From Citricoccus sp. WCRC_4 (GTDB lineage: Bacteria > Actinomycetota > Actinomycetes > Actinomycetales > Micrococcaceae), in assembly GCA_026645375.1 (NCBI GenBank), contig JAPFFX010000212.1, forward strand, positions 1 to 14,035: 14,035 nucleotides of DNA. The letters run 5' to 3'. How positions within the stretch are numbered: the stretch's first letter is position 1; the number at the start of each line of letters is the position of its first letter. A program made the position numbers and the translations under genes. The notes beneath the pieces were generated by a model, which worked only from the letters and a program-made list of their open reading frames with translations, did no database searches and was not told where the DNA came from. Positions 1 through 6,961 of this stretch are shown piece by piece.

Positions 1-497
1 CGTACTCGGCGGCCGATCCGCAGGCCCAGCTGTGGGTCACGGCCACCCTCTACCGGGCCGCCGAGGAGGCGCGCTGGCGACTGTGGGGCACGCTCGACGA
101 CGCCCGGTCCGAGGAGATCTACCGTGACTACGCCGTCCTGGGCACCCTGCTCGGCATGCCCGCGGACCTCTGGCCCCGGGACCGTGAGGATTTCGAGCGG
201 TACTGGAGCGCCGCCGTCGGGACCCTGGAGGTGACCGGGGAGGCCCGGGCGATCTGCCGGGACCTGTTCGCCGCCGAGGCCGCCCCCTGGTGGCTGCGCC
301 GGCTCATGCCGCTGGTGCGCTTCACGGCCGCCGGCATGCTGCCGCACCCGGTCCGCACCGGTCTGGGGCTGGACTGGGACGGCGCGGACTCGGTGCGCGA
401 GGACCGGTTGTGGCAGGTGGTGCGGAGCGTCTACCCGAGGCTGCCACGGCGCCTGCGCGAACTGCCGTCCGCGCTCATGCTGCGCACCCTGTCCTGA
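1..497 (+). CDS. MpaB-type (DUF2236) oxygenase, C-terminal part
   Basis: The reading frame is open from base 3 to the TGA at 495-497 and gives 164 residues. The N-terminus lies left of the window. The visible part starts with a segment resembling the conserved core of the DUF2236 / oxygenase MpaB family (AADPQAQLWVTATL, then YRDYAVLGTLLGMP). Family members are putative haem-dependent oxygenases, named after the mycophenolic acid protein MpaB and related to latex-clearing protein. Most bacterial members have no known substrate. The C-terminal half is helical, with Arg/Trp-rich segments typical of the family. The usual length is roughly 270-300 residues, so about 40% is missing. It ends 9 bases before the next transporter gene and may be co-transcribed with it. 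The family call rests on pattern recognition; the physiological role is unknown. Confidence 0.8.
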   Translation, partial: YSAADPQAQLWVTATLYRAAEEARWRLWGTLDDARSEEIYRDYAVLGTLLGMPADLWPRDREDFERYWSAAVGTLEVTGEARAICRDLFAAEAAPWWLRRLMPLVRFTAAGMLPHPVRTGLGLDWDGADSVREDRLWQVVRSVYPRLPRRLRELPSALMLRTLS

Positions 498-506
498 TCG
501 GGTGGC

Positions 507-1724
507 ATGATGCCCCTTGTGAGATCGAGAACCCCCGCGTCGCCGTCGCCGGTCTCCTGGCTGTACCTGGCGGTGTGCGTGGTGCTGGTCTCGCTGAACC
601 TGCGGACCCTGTTCTCCTCGTTCTCCGCGATCCTGCCGGAGATCACCGCCGCCACCGGGCTGCCGGGCTGGGGCGCCACCGTGCTGACCACCGTGCCGGC
701 CACCCTGCTGGGCGTCTTCGCGCCGCTGGCCCCCGTGCTCGCGCGCCGCTTCGGGTCCTGGCGGGTGCTCTTCGGCGCCCTGCTGCTGCTCACGCTCGGC
801 CTGGTGGTGCGCTCGGTCCCAGTTCCCGACGGCGCCGCGATGGTCCCGCTGCTGGTCGGCACCGTGTTCTCCGGGGCGGCGATCGCCCTGTCCAACGTGG
901 TGCTGCCCAGCATCGTCAAGCAGGACTTCGTCAACCACCTGGGGCTGATGAGCGGGCTGTACACCACCGCGATCTGCGGGTCGGCCGCCCTCGGCGCCGG
1001 GCTGACGTTCCCCGTGTACGAGGCCGTGGGGGACTGGCGACTGGCCCTGGGGATCTGGGCGGTGCCCGTGCTGGTCACCGCCGGGCTGCTCGTGCCCGTG
1101 CTCCTGAGGCACCGGTCCGGGGCCCGGCCGGTCACCTCCACCACGGGGCGGAGCCCGCTGACCTCCTCGGTGGCCTGGCACATCACCCTGATGATGGTCT
1201 TCCAGGCGATGACGTCCTTCACCGCCTTCGCCTGGCTGGCCCCGATCCTGCGGGAGCGTGGGCTCGACGGCGGGCTGGCCGGGCTGATCGTGGCGGTGTC
1301 GATCGTGCTGCAGATGGCCGGTTCCCTGGCCGCCCCCGTGCTGGCGGCCCGGATGCGCAGCCAGTCGGTGCTGAACGTGTCCGCGGCCGTGCTGACCGCC
1401 GCGGGGTTCATCCTGTCCATTCATGGCCCGATGGCGGGGATCTGGGTGTGGACCGGCGTGCTCGGCGTGGGCCAGGGGGCGCTGACCGCACTGGCCCTGA
1501 CCATGATCACCCTGCGCAGCGAGTCCGCCCACATGGCGATCCGGGTCTCCGGCATGATGCAGGGCCTCGGGTACGGACTCGGGTCCTCGGGGACGTTCAT
1601 CACCGGGCAGGTCTTCGCCGTCACGGGCTCCTTCGGGCCCGCGGCCTGGCTGTTCGCGGCCTCCGGGCTCGGTGCGGCCGTCTTCGGCTGGCTGGCCGGG
1701 AGGGACCGGGCCATCGAGGAGTGA
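507..1724 (+). CDS. MFS transporter, CynX/NimT type
   Basis: A 405-residue, mostly hydrophobic protein with about 12 predicted membrane helices in the plasma membrane. Residues 31-46 (NLRTLFSSFSAILPEI) match the first-helix signature of the CynX/NimT branch of the major facilitator superfamily (cyanate and 2-nitroimidazole transporters). APVLARRFGSWRVL at about 75-88 is the loop 2-3 motif A region. A Pro/Ser/Arg-rich head of about 17 residues precedes helix 1. The start is ATG at 507, but ATG at 510 and GTG at 519 are also in frame, and no strong ribosome binding site separates them. The gene begins 9 bases after the MpaB-type gene, so the two probably form an operon. A hairpin at 1771-1794 is a candidate end of transcription. 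The substrate cannot be told from sequence; members range from cyanate exporters to uncharacterised efflux pumps. Confidence 0.85.
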   Translation: MMPLVRSRTPASPSPVSWLYLAVCVVLVSLNLRTLFSSFSAILPEITAATGLPGWGATVLTTVPATLLGVFAPLAPVLARRFGSWRVLFGALLLLTLGLVVRSVPVPDGAAMVPLLVGTVFSGAAIALSNVVLPSIVKQDFVNHLGLMSGLYTTAICGSAALGAGLTFPVYEAVGDWRLALGIWAVPVLVTAGLLVPVLLRHRSGARPVTSTTGRSPLTSSVAWHITLMMVFQAMTSFTAFAWLAPILRERGLDGGLAGLIVAVSIVLQMAGSLAAPVLAARMRSQSVLNVSAAVLTAAGFILSIHGPMAGIWVWTGVLGVGQGALTALALTMITLRSESAHMAIRVSGMMQGLGYGLGSSGTFITGQVFAVTGSFGPAAWLFAASGLGAAVFGWLAGRDRAIEE

Positions 1725-1770
1725 CCAGGCGCCGTCCGTCCGCGGTATCCGCATCAGGTGTGGGACATGA

Positions 1771-1794
1771 CGCCATCCACGCCTCGGGATGGCG
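1771..1794 (+). terminator. candidate hairpin after the CynX/NimT-type gene
   Basis: CGCCATCC (1771-1778) and GGATGGCG (1787-1794) form a perfect 8-bp stem with an 8-base loop, 46 bases after the transporter stop and before the rlmN promoter. No T-run follows, as is common for hairpin terminators in high-GC actinobacteria. A second, weaker hairpin, GGGGC/GCCCC, lies at 1818-1833. The terminator role is inferred from position. Confidence 0.4.
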
Positions 1795-1858
1795 ACGGAT
1801 CCCGTTCCTGATGACGTGGGGCCGCGGTGCCCCCTTCACCCCGGCCGGCCCCGGCCCC

Positions 1859-1887
1859 CTGCCATGGCTGGACAGGCATGGGACAAT
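1859..1887 (+). promoter_or_regulatory. candidate housekeeping promoter giving leaderless rlmN mRNA
   Basis: CTGCCA at 1859-1864 resembles a -35 box and GACAAT at 1882-1887 a -10 box, with a 17-base spacer. Transcription from this -10 would begin near 1894-1895, exactly at the ATG chosen for rlmN. That would make a leaderless message, which is frequent in actinobacteria. The boxes are seen; the promoter activity is inferred. Confidence 0.4.
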
Positions 1888-1894
1888 GGGGCCG

Positions 1895-3439
1895 ATGGCT
1901 GACCAGAACCGTTCCCGCACCCCGGACCGCCCGCCCCACACCGCACCGGTGCAGCAGGGCCGGCAGTCCCGCCGCGCCGCCGACCCCGCGGACGCGCACC
2001 TCGAACACGCCCGGGACGGCAAGCTCAAGCTGAACCGGCCCCAGCGCGGACTGATCGACGAGACCGAGGCCCGGCAGCTCTCCGAGGACCGCGAGCGGCT
2101 CCAGCGCCAGGGCATCGGCGGGCCGCTGGACGGCCGGATGCTCTCCAACCCGGCGGCCGCGGCCTCGGGTCCTGACGCCAACCGCCGCCAGGTCCGCCCG
2201 CAGGCGGAGGGCTGGACGCAGCAGACCACGGAGGACGGGCGGCCGCTGCTGCAGTTCAAGCAGCCGCGCGTGGCCCAGCCGAAGACGCACCTGGCCGACC
2301 TGACGCTGGCCGAACGCCAGGAGAAGGTCAAGGAATTGGGGTTGCCGGCCTTCCGCGCCAAGCAGCTCTCCACCCACTACTTCGTGCACCACACCTCGGA
2401 CCCCGAGCGCATGACGGACCTGCCCTCGGCCCAGCGCGAGACGCTCGTGGCCGAGATGTTCCCGCCGCTGCTCACCGAGGTCCGGCGGCTGACCACGGAC
2501 AACGGGGACACCGTCAAGTTCCTGTGGCGCCTGTTCGACGGCGCCCTCGTGGAGTCGGTGCTGATGCGCTATCCGGGCCGGGTGACGCTGTGCGTGTCCA
2601 GCCAGGCCGGTTGCGGCATGAACTGCCCCTTCTGCGCCACCGGCCAGAACGGGCTGACCCGGAACATGTCCACCGCGGAGATCGTGGAGCAGGTGGTCCG
2701 GGCCAACCAGGTGATCGCCGAGGGCGGGCTGGGTGGCCTGCGGCGCGACGGCGGGCACGACGCCGAACGCGTCACGAACATCGTGTTCATGGGCATGGGC
2801 GAGCCGCTGGCCAACTACAAGCGCGTCATCGCCTCGGTCCGGCGGATGGTGGATCCCGCCCCGGAGGGGCTGGGCATGTCCGCCCGCCACATCACCGTCT
2901 CCACCGTGGGGCTGGTCCCGGCCATCAACCGGCTCGCGGACGAGGGCATCCCGGTCACCTTCGCCCTGTCCCTGCACGCCCCGGACGACGAGCTGCGCGA
3001 CGAGCTGATCCCGGTGAACTCCCGGTGGAAGGCCGACGAGGCGATCGACGCCGCCTACAACTACTTCGTGAAGACCGGCCGGCGCGTGTCGATCGAGTAC
3101 GCGTTGATCAAGGACATGAACGACCACGCCTGGCGGGCCGACCTGCTGGCGAAGAAGCTCAACGCGCGCGGCCGCGGCTGGGTGCACGTCAACCCGATCC
3201 CGCTGAACCCCACCCCGGGCTCGATCTGGACCTCCTCCGAACCGGACGTCACGCAGGAGTTCATCGACCGCCTGAACGACGCCGGCATCCCCACCACCCT
3301 GCGCGACACGCGCGGCAAGGAGATCGACGGGGCCTGCGGGCAGCTCGCCGCCGAAGGGGACGAGGAGGCGGACGGTACCGTCACGGCGCCCGACGCCGGC
3401 CGGTCCGGGGCCTCAGCGTCCATCGACCTGCGCGGCTGA
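1895..3439 (+). CDS. rlmN: RlmN, dual-specificity 23S rRNA (A2503-C2)/tRNA (A37-C2) methyltransferase
   Basis: A radical-SAM enzyme that methylates C2 of A2503 in 23S rRNA and A37 in some tRNAs, supporting translational accuracy. The protein is 514 residues long. The 4Fe-4S motif CX3CX2C is C240, C244 and C247. C233, in LCVSSQAGC, corresponds to E. coli C118, and C481, in IDGACGQL, to the methyl-carrying C355, so both mechanistic cysteines are present. VFMGMGEPLANY (298-309) is the GEP SAM-binding motif, and HVNPIPLNP (431-439) is also conserved. The first 125 or so residues are charged, Arg/Gln/Pro-rich and probably disordered; with a short acidic C-terminal tail they make the protein over 100 residues longer than usual (about 350-400). 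The start at 1895 has a G-rich stretch at 1888-1891 and a candidate -10 box just upstream. ATG at 1886 and ATG at 2138 are alternatives, but codon use is already typical from 1895. It is convergent with the DHA2 permease. Confidence 0.95.
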   Translation: MADQNRSRTPDRPPHTAPVQQGRQSRRAADPADAHLEHARDGKLKLNRPQRGLIDETEARQLSEDRERLQRQGIGGPLDGRMLSNPAAAASGPDANRRQVRPQAEGWTQQTTEDGRPLLQFKQPRVAQPKTHLADLTLAERQEKVKELGLPAFRAKQLSTHYFVHHTSDPERMTDLPSAQRETLVAEMFPPLLTEVRRLTTDNGDTVKFLWRLFDGALVESVLMRYPGRVTLCVSSQAGCGMNCPFCATGQNGLTRNMSTAEIVEQVVRANQVIAEGGLGGLRRDGGHDAERVTNIVFMGMGEPLANYKRVIASVRRMVDPAPEGLGMSARHITVSTVGLVPAINRLADEGIPVTFALSLHAPDDELRDELIPVNSRWKADEAIDAAYNYFVKTGRRVSIEYALIKDMNDHAWRADLLAKKLNARGRGWVHVNPIPLNPTPGSIWTSSEPDVTQEFIDRLNDAGIPTTLRDTRGKEIDGACGQLAAEGDEEADGTVTAPDAGRSGASASIDLRG

Positions 3440-3461
3440 CCCCCCCGGGCAGCTGGGGGTC
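3438..3461 (+). terminator. candidate terminator hairpin after rlmN
   Basis: GACCCCC (3438-3444) and GGGGGTC (3455-3461) form a 7-bp stem with a 10-base loop. It overlaps the last two bases of the rlmN stop codon and lies between two convergent genes, so it could stop transcription from both sides. No T-run follows. The hairpin is clear, but termination is inferred from position. Confidence 0.45.
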
Positions 3462-3532
3462 GGAAGACGACGTCCCAGCCCGGAACCCGGGGGTTGCCCG
3501 TCACCCATTGACCGCCAGATGCGGCCAGGGGA

Positions 3533-5065
3533 TCAGGCGTCGACGCCGGCCGGCACCGGGGCGGCTGCCCGCGGGGTGTCCTCCTCGGCGGGGGTGGAAC
3601 GGACGATGAAGGAGCCCGCGAACGCGACCAGCGAGATGATCGCGCCCCACACCATGGCGTTGTGGATGCCGTCCATCAGGGCGACCGTCGGCTCGGTGCC
3701 GCTGGTCGCCCCGGCGATGGTCGCCGTCGTCATGACGGTGATGAACAGTGCGGTGCCCGCGGCGCCGGCCACCTGCTGCAGGGTGGACAGGATGGCGCTG
3801 CCGTGCGAGTACAGCCGGCGCGGCAGGGCGCCCAGGGCCGAGGTCATCAGCGGGCCGAACATGAACGACAGCCCGGCGTTGAGCAGCATGTGCCAGGCGA
3901 TGAGTGTCCCCACGGACGACTCGGCGGTCAACGTGGTCATGCCCCACAACGCCGCGGAGACGACCGCGGTGCCCGGGATCACCAGCGGGCGGGCCCCGAC
4001 GCGGTCGAACAGGCGGCCGACGACCAGGCCGAGCACGCCCATCACCAGGCCGCCGGGCAGCAGCGCCAGGCCGGTCTCCATGGTGGACGCGCCCAGGACG
4101 TTCTGCAGGTAGATGGGCAGCACGATCAGGGTGCCGAACATCGCCATCATGCCGATGACCATCATGCCCAGCGAGATGGTGAACGCGGGAGCCTTGAAGG
4201 CACGCACGTCCAGCAGGGCGTGGTCGCGCAGTCCGAGCTGGCGCCACGTGAAGACAGCCAGGGAGGCGACGCCGACCACGAGGGGGATCCAGGGCGGCAT
4301 CAGGGCGTCCCCCTCGGCCGCGGCGCCGATGCTGCTCAGTCCGAACACCACGCCGGCGAAGCCGATGCCGGACAGCGCCACGGAGAGCACGTCCAGCGGG
4401 ATCTTCTGGGTGTCGGTGACGTTGCGGATCATGGTCACGCCCAGGACCAGGGCGAGCGCGGCGACCGGCAGCATCAGCAGGAACATCCAGCGCCACTGCA
4501 GCAGGTCCAGGATCACCCCGCCGATGGTCGGGCCGGTGGCCGGGGCCACCGCGATGACGATGGAGATCACCCCCATGGTGCGGCCGCGGCGGTTGGCCGG
4601 GACCACGTTCAGCACGGTGGTGAACAGCAGCGGCATCATGATGGCCGTGCCCACGGCCTGGACCACGCGGCCCAGGACGAGGACGAGGAACGTCGGGGCC
4701 ATGGCGGCCAGCACGGTGCCGAGCAGGAAGCTGACCATGGCGATGGTGAACACCGTCCGCAGCGGGAACCGGGTCAGCAGGTAGCCGGTGGTGGGGATGA
4801 CCACGGCCATGGTGAGCATGAACGCGGTGGTCATCCACTGGGCGGTGGCGGCCCCCACGCTGAACTCGCGCATCAGCTGCGGCAGCGCGACGCTCATGAT
4901 CGTCTCGTTGAGGATCACCACGAAGGCCGAGACGACCAGCAGCCAGACCACGCGCATGGCGCCGGCCGGGAGCCCGGGGTCAGTGGGCGTGGCGGGCGCG
5001 CCGGCCTGCGGCGCGGTGGCGGTGATGGTGCCCCGCTGGGGGTCATCGGCGGGGACAGGCGACAC
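3533..5065 (-). CDS. DHA2-family (EmrB/QacA type) 14-helix MFS efflux permease
   Basis: A proton-driven multidrug exporter of the plasma membrane. From GTG at 5065 it is 510 residues, the usual size for 14-helix DHA2 permeases. Residues 1-37 are a Pro/Ala-rich cytosolic head. LNETIMSVALP (52-62) is the family's helix-1 motif (usually LDxTIVNVALP), with Glu in place of Asp. The loop 2-3 motif A is degenerate (GYLLTRFPLRTV, about 94-105), as is common here. APATGPTIGGVILD (174-187) is antiporter motif C in helix 5, and WRWMF follows at 191-195. The C-terminus is Pro/Ala-rich and cytosolic. The frame is open 12 codons further up to an ATG at 5101, but GTG at 5065 has a good ribosome binding site and is preferred. 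No TetR or MarR regulator gene is adjacent; short palindromes in the divergent spacer may be operators. The substrate is unknown. Confidence 0.9.
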   Translation of the reverse strand: MSPVPADDPQRGTITATAPQAGAPATPTDPGLPAGAMRVVWLLVVSAFVVILNETIMSVALPQLMREFSVGAATAQWMTTAFMLTMAVVIPTTGYLLTRFPLRTVFTIAMVSFLLGTVLAAMAPTFLVLVLGRVVQAVGTAIMMPLLFTTVLNVVPANRRGRTMGVISIVIAVAPATGPTIGGVILDLLQWRWMFLLMLPVAALALVLGVTMIRNVTDTQKIPLDVLSVALSGIGFAGVVFGLSSIGAAAEGDALMPPWIPLVVGVASLAVFTWRQLGLRDHALLDVRAFKAPAFTISLGMMVIGMMAMFGTLIVLPIYLQNVLGASTMETGLALLPGGLVMGVLGLVVGRLFDRVGARPLVIPGTAVVSAALWGMTTLTAESSVGTLIAWHMLLNAGLSFMFGPLMTSALGALPRRLYSHGSAILSTLQQVAGAAGTALFITVMTTATIAGATSGTEPTVALMDGIHNAMVWGAIISLVAFAGSFIVRSTPAEEDTPRAAAPVPAGVDA

Positions 5066-5073
5066 TATGGTTT

Positions 5074-5079
5074 CTCCTC
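5074..5079 (-). promoter_or_regulatory. ribosome binding site deciding the GTG start of the DHA2 permease
   Basis: On the minus strand GAGGAG lies 8 bases before the GTG at 5065. The longer frame beginning with ATG at 5101 would place this strong Shine-Dalgarno match inside the coding region, so the GTG is the likelier start. Confidence 0.7.
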
Positions 5080-5116
5080 GGGATGCGCAGGGAGCCGGCA
5101 TGGCTCCGGTGGTCCA

Positions 5117-5175
5117 ACCGTAGATCCGCCCTTGCTATTCCCGGAATTCCCCCGGCCGGAACGTCATCCGGAGCG
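5117..5175. promoter_or_regulatory. palindromes and repeated CCGGAA in the divergent spacer, possible operator
   Basis: In the spacer between the leftward DHA2 permease and the rightward DUF4397 gene, ATTCC-C-GGAAT (5137-5147) overlaps GGAATTCC (5143-5150), and CCGGCCGG follows at 5152-5159. CCGGAA occurs at 5141 and 5156 and CCGGAG at 5168. On the minus strand TACGGT (5122-5117) fits a -10 box for the permease, with TTCCGG 18 bases upstream inside the palindromes. That layout would suit a repressor site over the permease promoter. No function is proven. Confidence 0.25.
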
Positions 5176-5189
5176 ACTTCGCACTTCGT

Positions 5190-5218
5190 GCAACCTTTCG
5201 GCACCCGCACCGGTAGTA
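5190..5218 (+). promoter_or_regulatory. weak candidate ECF-type promoter for the DUF4397/sortase genes
   Basis: CAACC at 5191-5195 resembles the AAC-containing -35 element used by several ECF sigma factors, and CGGTAGTA at 5211-5218 sits 15 bases downstream as a possible -10. No good sigma-70 pair was found in front of this gene. The downstream ECF sigma gene makes such a promoter reasonable, but the match is loose. Confidence 0.22.
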
Positions 5219-5285
5219 GGGGGTGTGAGGACAATCGTGCTCATGTGGACGGCCCCGACTGTGGGTCCCGTGAAAGGACGACACC

Positions 5286-6122
5286 ATGCGTAAGGCACTT
5301 CCCCTGGCAGTCACTGCAGCATGCGGCGTGGCCATGCTCGGCACGGCGCTGCCGGCCACGGCCAGCGAGACGGAGGGATCCGGCGGTGACGCCGCGATGC
5401 TCTCCGTGCTCCACGGCGTTCCCGACACCACCGTGGACGTGTTCGTCAACGGCGAGCGCACCCTGGACGACTTCGCCCCGGGTGACCTGGCCGGCCCCCT
5501 GGAACTTCCCGCCGGTGACTACGAGATCGCGGTGACCGCCTCGGACGCGCAGGACGACTCGGAACCCGTCATCGGCCCGGTGAACGTCACCCTGGACGGC
5601 GGCGTCAACTACACCGCGGCGGCCCATCTCGACGCCGAGGGCCAGCCCACCGCCACCGCCTTCGTGAACGACACCTCCGCCCTGGACGCCGGGAACGGGC
5701 GCCTCGTGGTCCGTCACGTCGCCGCGGCCCCGGCCGTGGACGTCTGGGCGAACGGTGAGGTGGCCGTCCCCGGCCTGGCCAACCCGGACGAGCAGTCCCT
5801 GGACCTGCCGGCCGGCACCATCGAGGCCGCGGTCTCGGTGGCGGGTGAGTCCGACCCGGTGCTCGGCCCCGCCGACGTGGAGGTCACCGAGGGTGCCGCG
5901 ACGATCGTCTACGCCTGGGGTTCGGCGGAGGACGGTTCGCTCGCCCTGGCCACCCAGACGGTCGAGGGGATGCACTCCGCCCCCGGCGGCGTCCCCACGG
6001 GCAACACCCAGGTGCCCGCCGAGGGCCAGGGCCTGTGGTGGGCCGCGGGCGGTGGCGCGCTCCTCCTGGCCGCGGCCGGTGCGGTGACGGCGTTGCGGCG
6101 CCGGACCTCCGTCCGTGCCTGA
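5286..6122 (+). CDS. secreted, membrane-anchored DUF4397-domain surface protein
   Basis: A 278-residue exported protein. Residues 1-26 form a signal peptide (MRK, hydrophobic core, ATA at 24-26 as cleavage site). Two homologous halves follow: about 39-86 (LSVLHGVPDTTVDVFVNG...LPAGDYEIAV) and about 140-187 (LVVRHVAAAPAVDVWANG...LPAGTIEAAV). This is the repeated beta-rich layout of DUF4397. After a Gly/Pro/Thr linker (232-249), a hydrophobic segment (250-270) and RRR (271-273) anchor the C-terminus. It looks like a sortase substrate tail, yet no LPXTG or close variant precedes the hydrophobic stretch. AAAGGA lies 7 bases before the ATG. The next gene, a class F sortase, overlaps it by 8 bases, so the two are probably translationally coupled. 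A role at the cell surface is well supported; the exact function of DUF4397 is unknown. Confidence 0.85.
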   Translation: MRKALPLAVTAACGVAMLGTALPATASETEGSGGDAAMLSVLHGVPDTTVDVFVNGERTLDDFAPGDLAGPLELPAGDYEIAVTASDAQDDSEPVIGPVNVTLDGGVNYTAAAHLDAEGQPTATAFVNDTSALDAGNGRLVVRHVAAAPAVDVWANGEVAVPGLANPDEQSLDLPAGTIEAAVSVAGESDPVLGPADVEVTEGAATIVYAWGSAEDGSLALATQTVEGMHSAPGGVPTGNTQVPAEGQGLWWAAGGGALLLAAAGAVTALRRRTSVRA

Positions 6123-6867
6123 GACGACCCGCCGGGGCCAGTCCTCGCCCCGCGGGTCCAGGGCGGCGGGGGGAGTCCTCGCCGCCCTGGCGGTCGCAGT
6201 CGCCCTCGCGGGCGCCGGTTGCGCACCTGCCGGTGTGGTGGAGCCCCCTTCCTCCGACCCGGCTGCGGCCGCACCATCATCCTCCGTCTCCCCGGCGCCG
6301 GCGGCCTCGTCCCCGGCGCCGGGGGACCCAGGTGACACCGCCCCCGGCGTCCCCGCATCCCGTGCGGGAACCGCGGAGGTCCCGGTGGCCTCCGCGGCCC
6401 TGCGGCCCGTCGCCCCGGTGCCCGCCCCGGTGCGGCTGGACTACGAGGCCATCGGGGCGGAGATGACGGTGGTGCCCACGGGGGTCGCCGGGGACGGGCA
6501 GATGGAGATCCCCGAGGACGCGTCCGTCGCCGCCTGGTACCGGTTCGGCCCGGCACCGGCCGACGGTGAGGGCAACACGGTGATCGCCGCCCACGCCGGT
6601 TCCGAGCACACGCCCGAGGGACCGCTGTACGCGCTGCGCACGGCGCGGACGGGTGACACGGTCCGGGTCGAGGACGCGTCCGGGCGGCAGCACGCCTACC
6701 GGGTCAGCCGGGTGGAGCGCCTGGGCAAGGACGGGCTGGACTTCACGCCCTACTTCACCCGCTCCGGGCCGGAGCGGCTGGTCCTCGTGACCTGTGGTGG
6801 ACAGTGGTTGCCGGAGAGGCAGAGCTATGCGGACAACATCATCGTGGTGGCAGAGTCACTGGACTGA
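6115..6867 (+). CDS. class F sortase
   Basis: A membrane-anchored transpeptidase-type protein of 250 residues. After a short basic N-terminus, residues 17-35 form a membrane segment ending in LAGAGC. C36 there resembles a lipobox cysteine, but Gly at -3 makes it non-canonical. A Pro/Ala/Ser-rich wall-spanning linker runs to about 105. The sortase domain occupies 106-248: catalytic His160 in VIAAHAGSEH and catalytic Cys227 in LVLVTCGG. Where class F enzymes usually carry the active-site Arg (about 12 residues after Cys, in a YRDN-like motif), this one reads YADN (238-241), with Ala239; the nearest Arg is R235. The GTG start lies inside the end of the DUF4397 gene, implying coupling. The likely role is attaching the DUF4397 protein or others to the envelope, though activity is uncertain given the Arg question. 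Confidence 0.88.
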   Translation: MPETTRRGQSSPRGSRAAGGVLAALAVAVALAGAGCAPAGVVEPPSSDPAAAAPSSSVSPAPAASSPAPGDPGDTAPGVPASRAGTAEVPVASAALRPVAPVPAPVRLDYEAIGAEMTVVPTGVAGDGQMEIPEDASVAAWYRFGPAPADGEGNTVIAAHAGSEHTPEGPLYALRTARTGDTVRVEDASGRQHAYRVSRVERLGKDGLDFTPYFTRSGPERLVLVTCGGQWLPERQSYADNIIVVAESLD

Positions 6868-6871
6868 CCCG

Positions 6872-6902
6872 TATCCTCGGAGGACGTCCGTGCCACGGGT
6901 CC
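6872..6902 (+). promoter_or_regulatory. spacer before the sigma gene: inverted repeat and weak -10
   Basis: GGAC-GT-CCGTG / CACGG-GTCC (6882-6902) is an interrupted inverted repeat of 9 pairs with a 1-base centre, which could be an operator or a weak terminator after the sortase. TATCCT at 6872-6877 fits a -10 box, but no convincing -35 lies upstream. The spacing leaves open whether the sigma gene has its own promoter or is read through from the sortase. Confidence 0.25.
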
Positions 6903-6950
6903 GCCCCGGGGTGACGTGATGGACCACCGCCGCCCGCCGGGGCCACGACC

Positions 6951-6958
6951 GAGGAGGG
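6951..6958 (+). promoter_or_regulatory. ribosome binding site supporting a CTG start for the ECF sigma factor
   Basis: GAGGAGGG is the best Shine-Dalgarno match near the sigma gene and lies 3 bases before CTG at 6962 (4 bases after AGGAGG). It is 54 bases before the first ATG at 7013, too far to serve it. An in-frame stop at 6917-6919 rules out any start further left than 6920, and no ATG, GTG or TTG occurs in frame between the stop and 7013. Confidence 0.5.
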
Positions 6959-6961
6959 ACG

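Noticed and set aside
290..1894. Long plus-strand open frame continuous with rlmN
   Set aside because: It overlaps the MpaB-type and CynX/NimT-type genes in another frame, gives Arg/Ala/Gly-rich sequence with no family resemblance, and is a product of high GC. rlmN starts near 1895.
1754..3187. 477-codon minus-strand frame opposite rlmN
   Set aside because: Val/His/Gly/Arg-rich shadow of the well-supported rlmN reading frame.
3471..3505. Second terminator between rlmN and the DHA2 permease (AACCC/GGGTT near 3485)
   Set aside because: The stem is 4-5 bp with a loop that is too small; it is not convincing next to the 7-bp hairpin at 3438-3461.
3662..5293. 543-codon plus-strand frame opposite the DHA2 permease
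   Set aside because: His/Gln/Asp/Gly-rich shadow translation of a clear membrane protein on the other strand; no domain is recognisable.
5980..6122. LPXTG-type sorting signal at the end of the DUF4397 protein
   Set aside because: The segment before the hydrophobic stretch reads GVPTGNTQVPAEGQG, with no LPXTG or recognised variant, so I call it only a membrane anchor.
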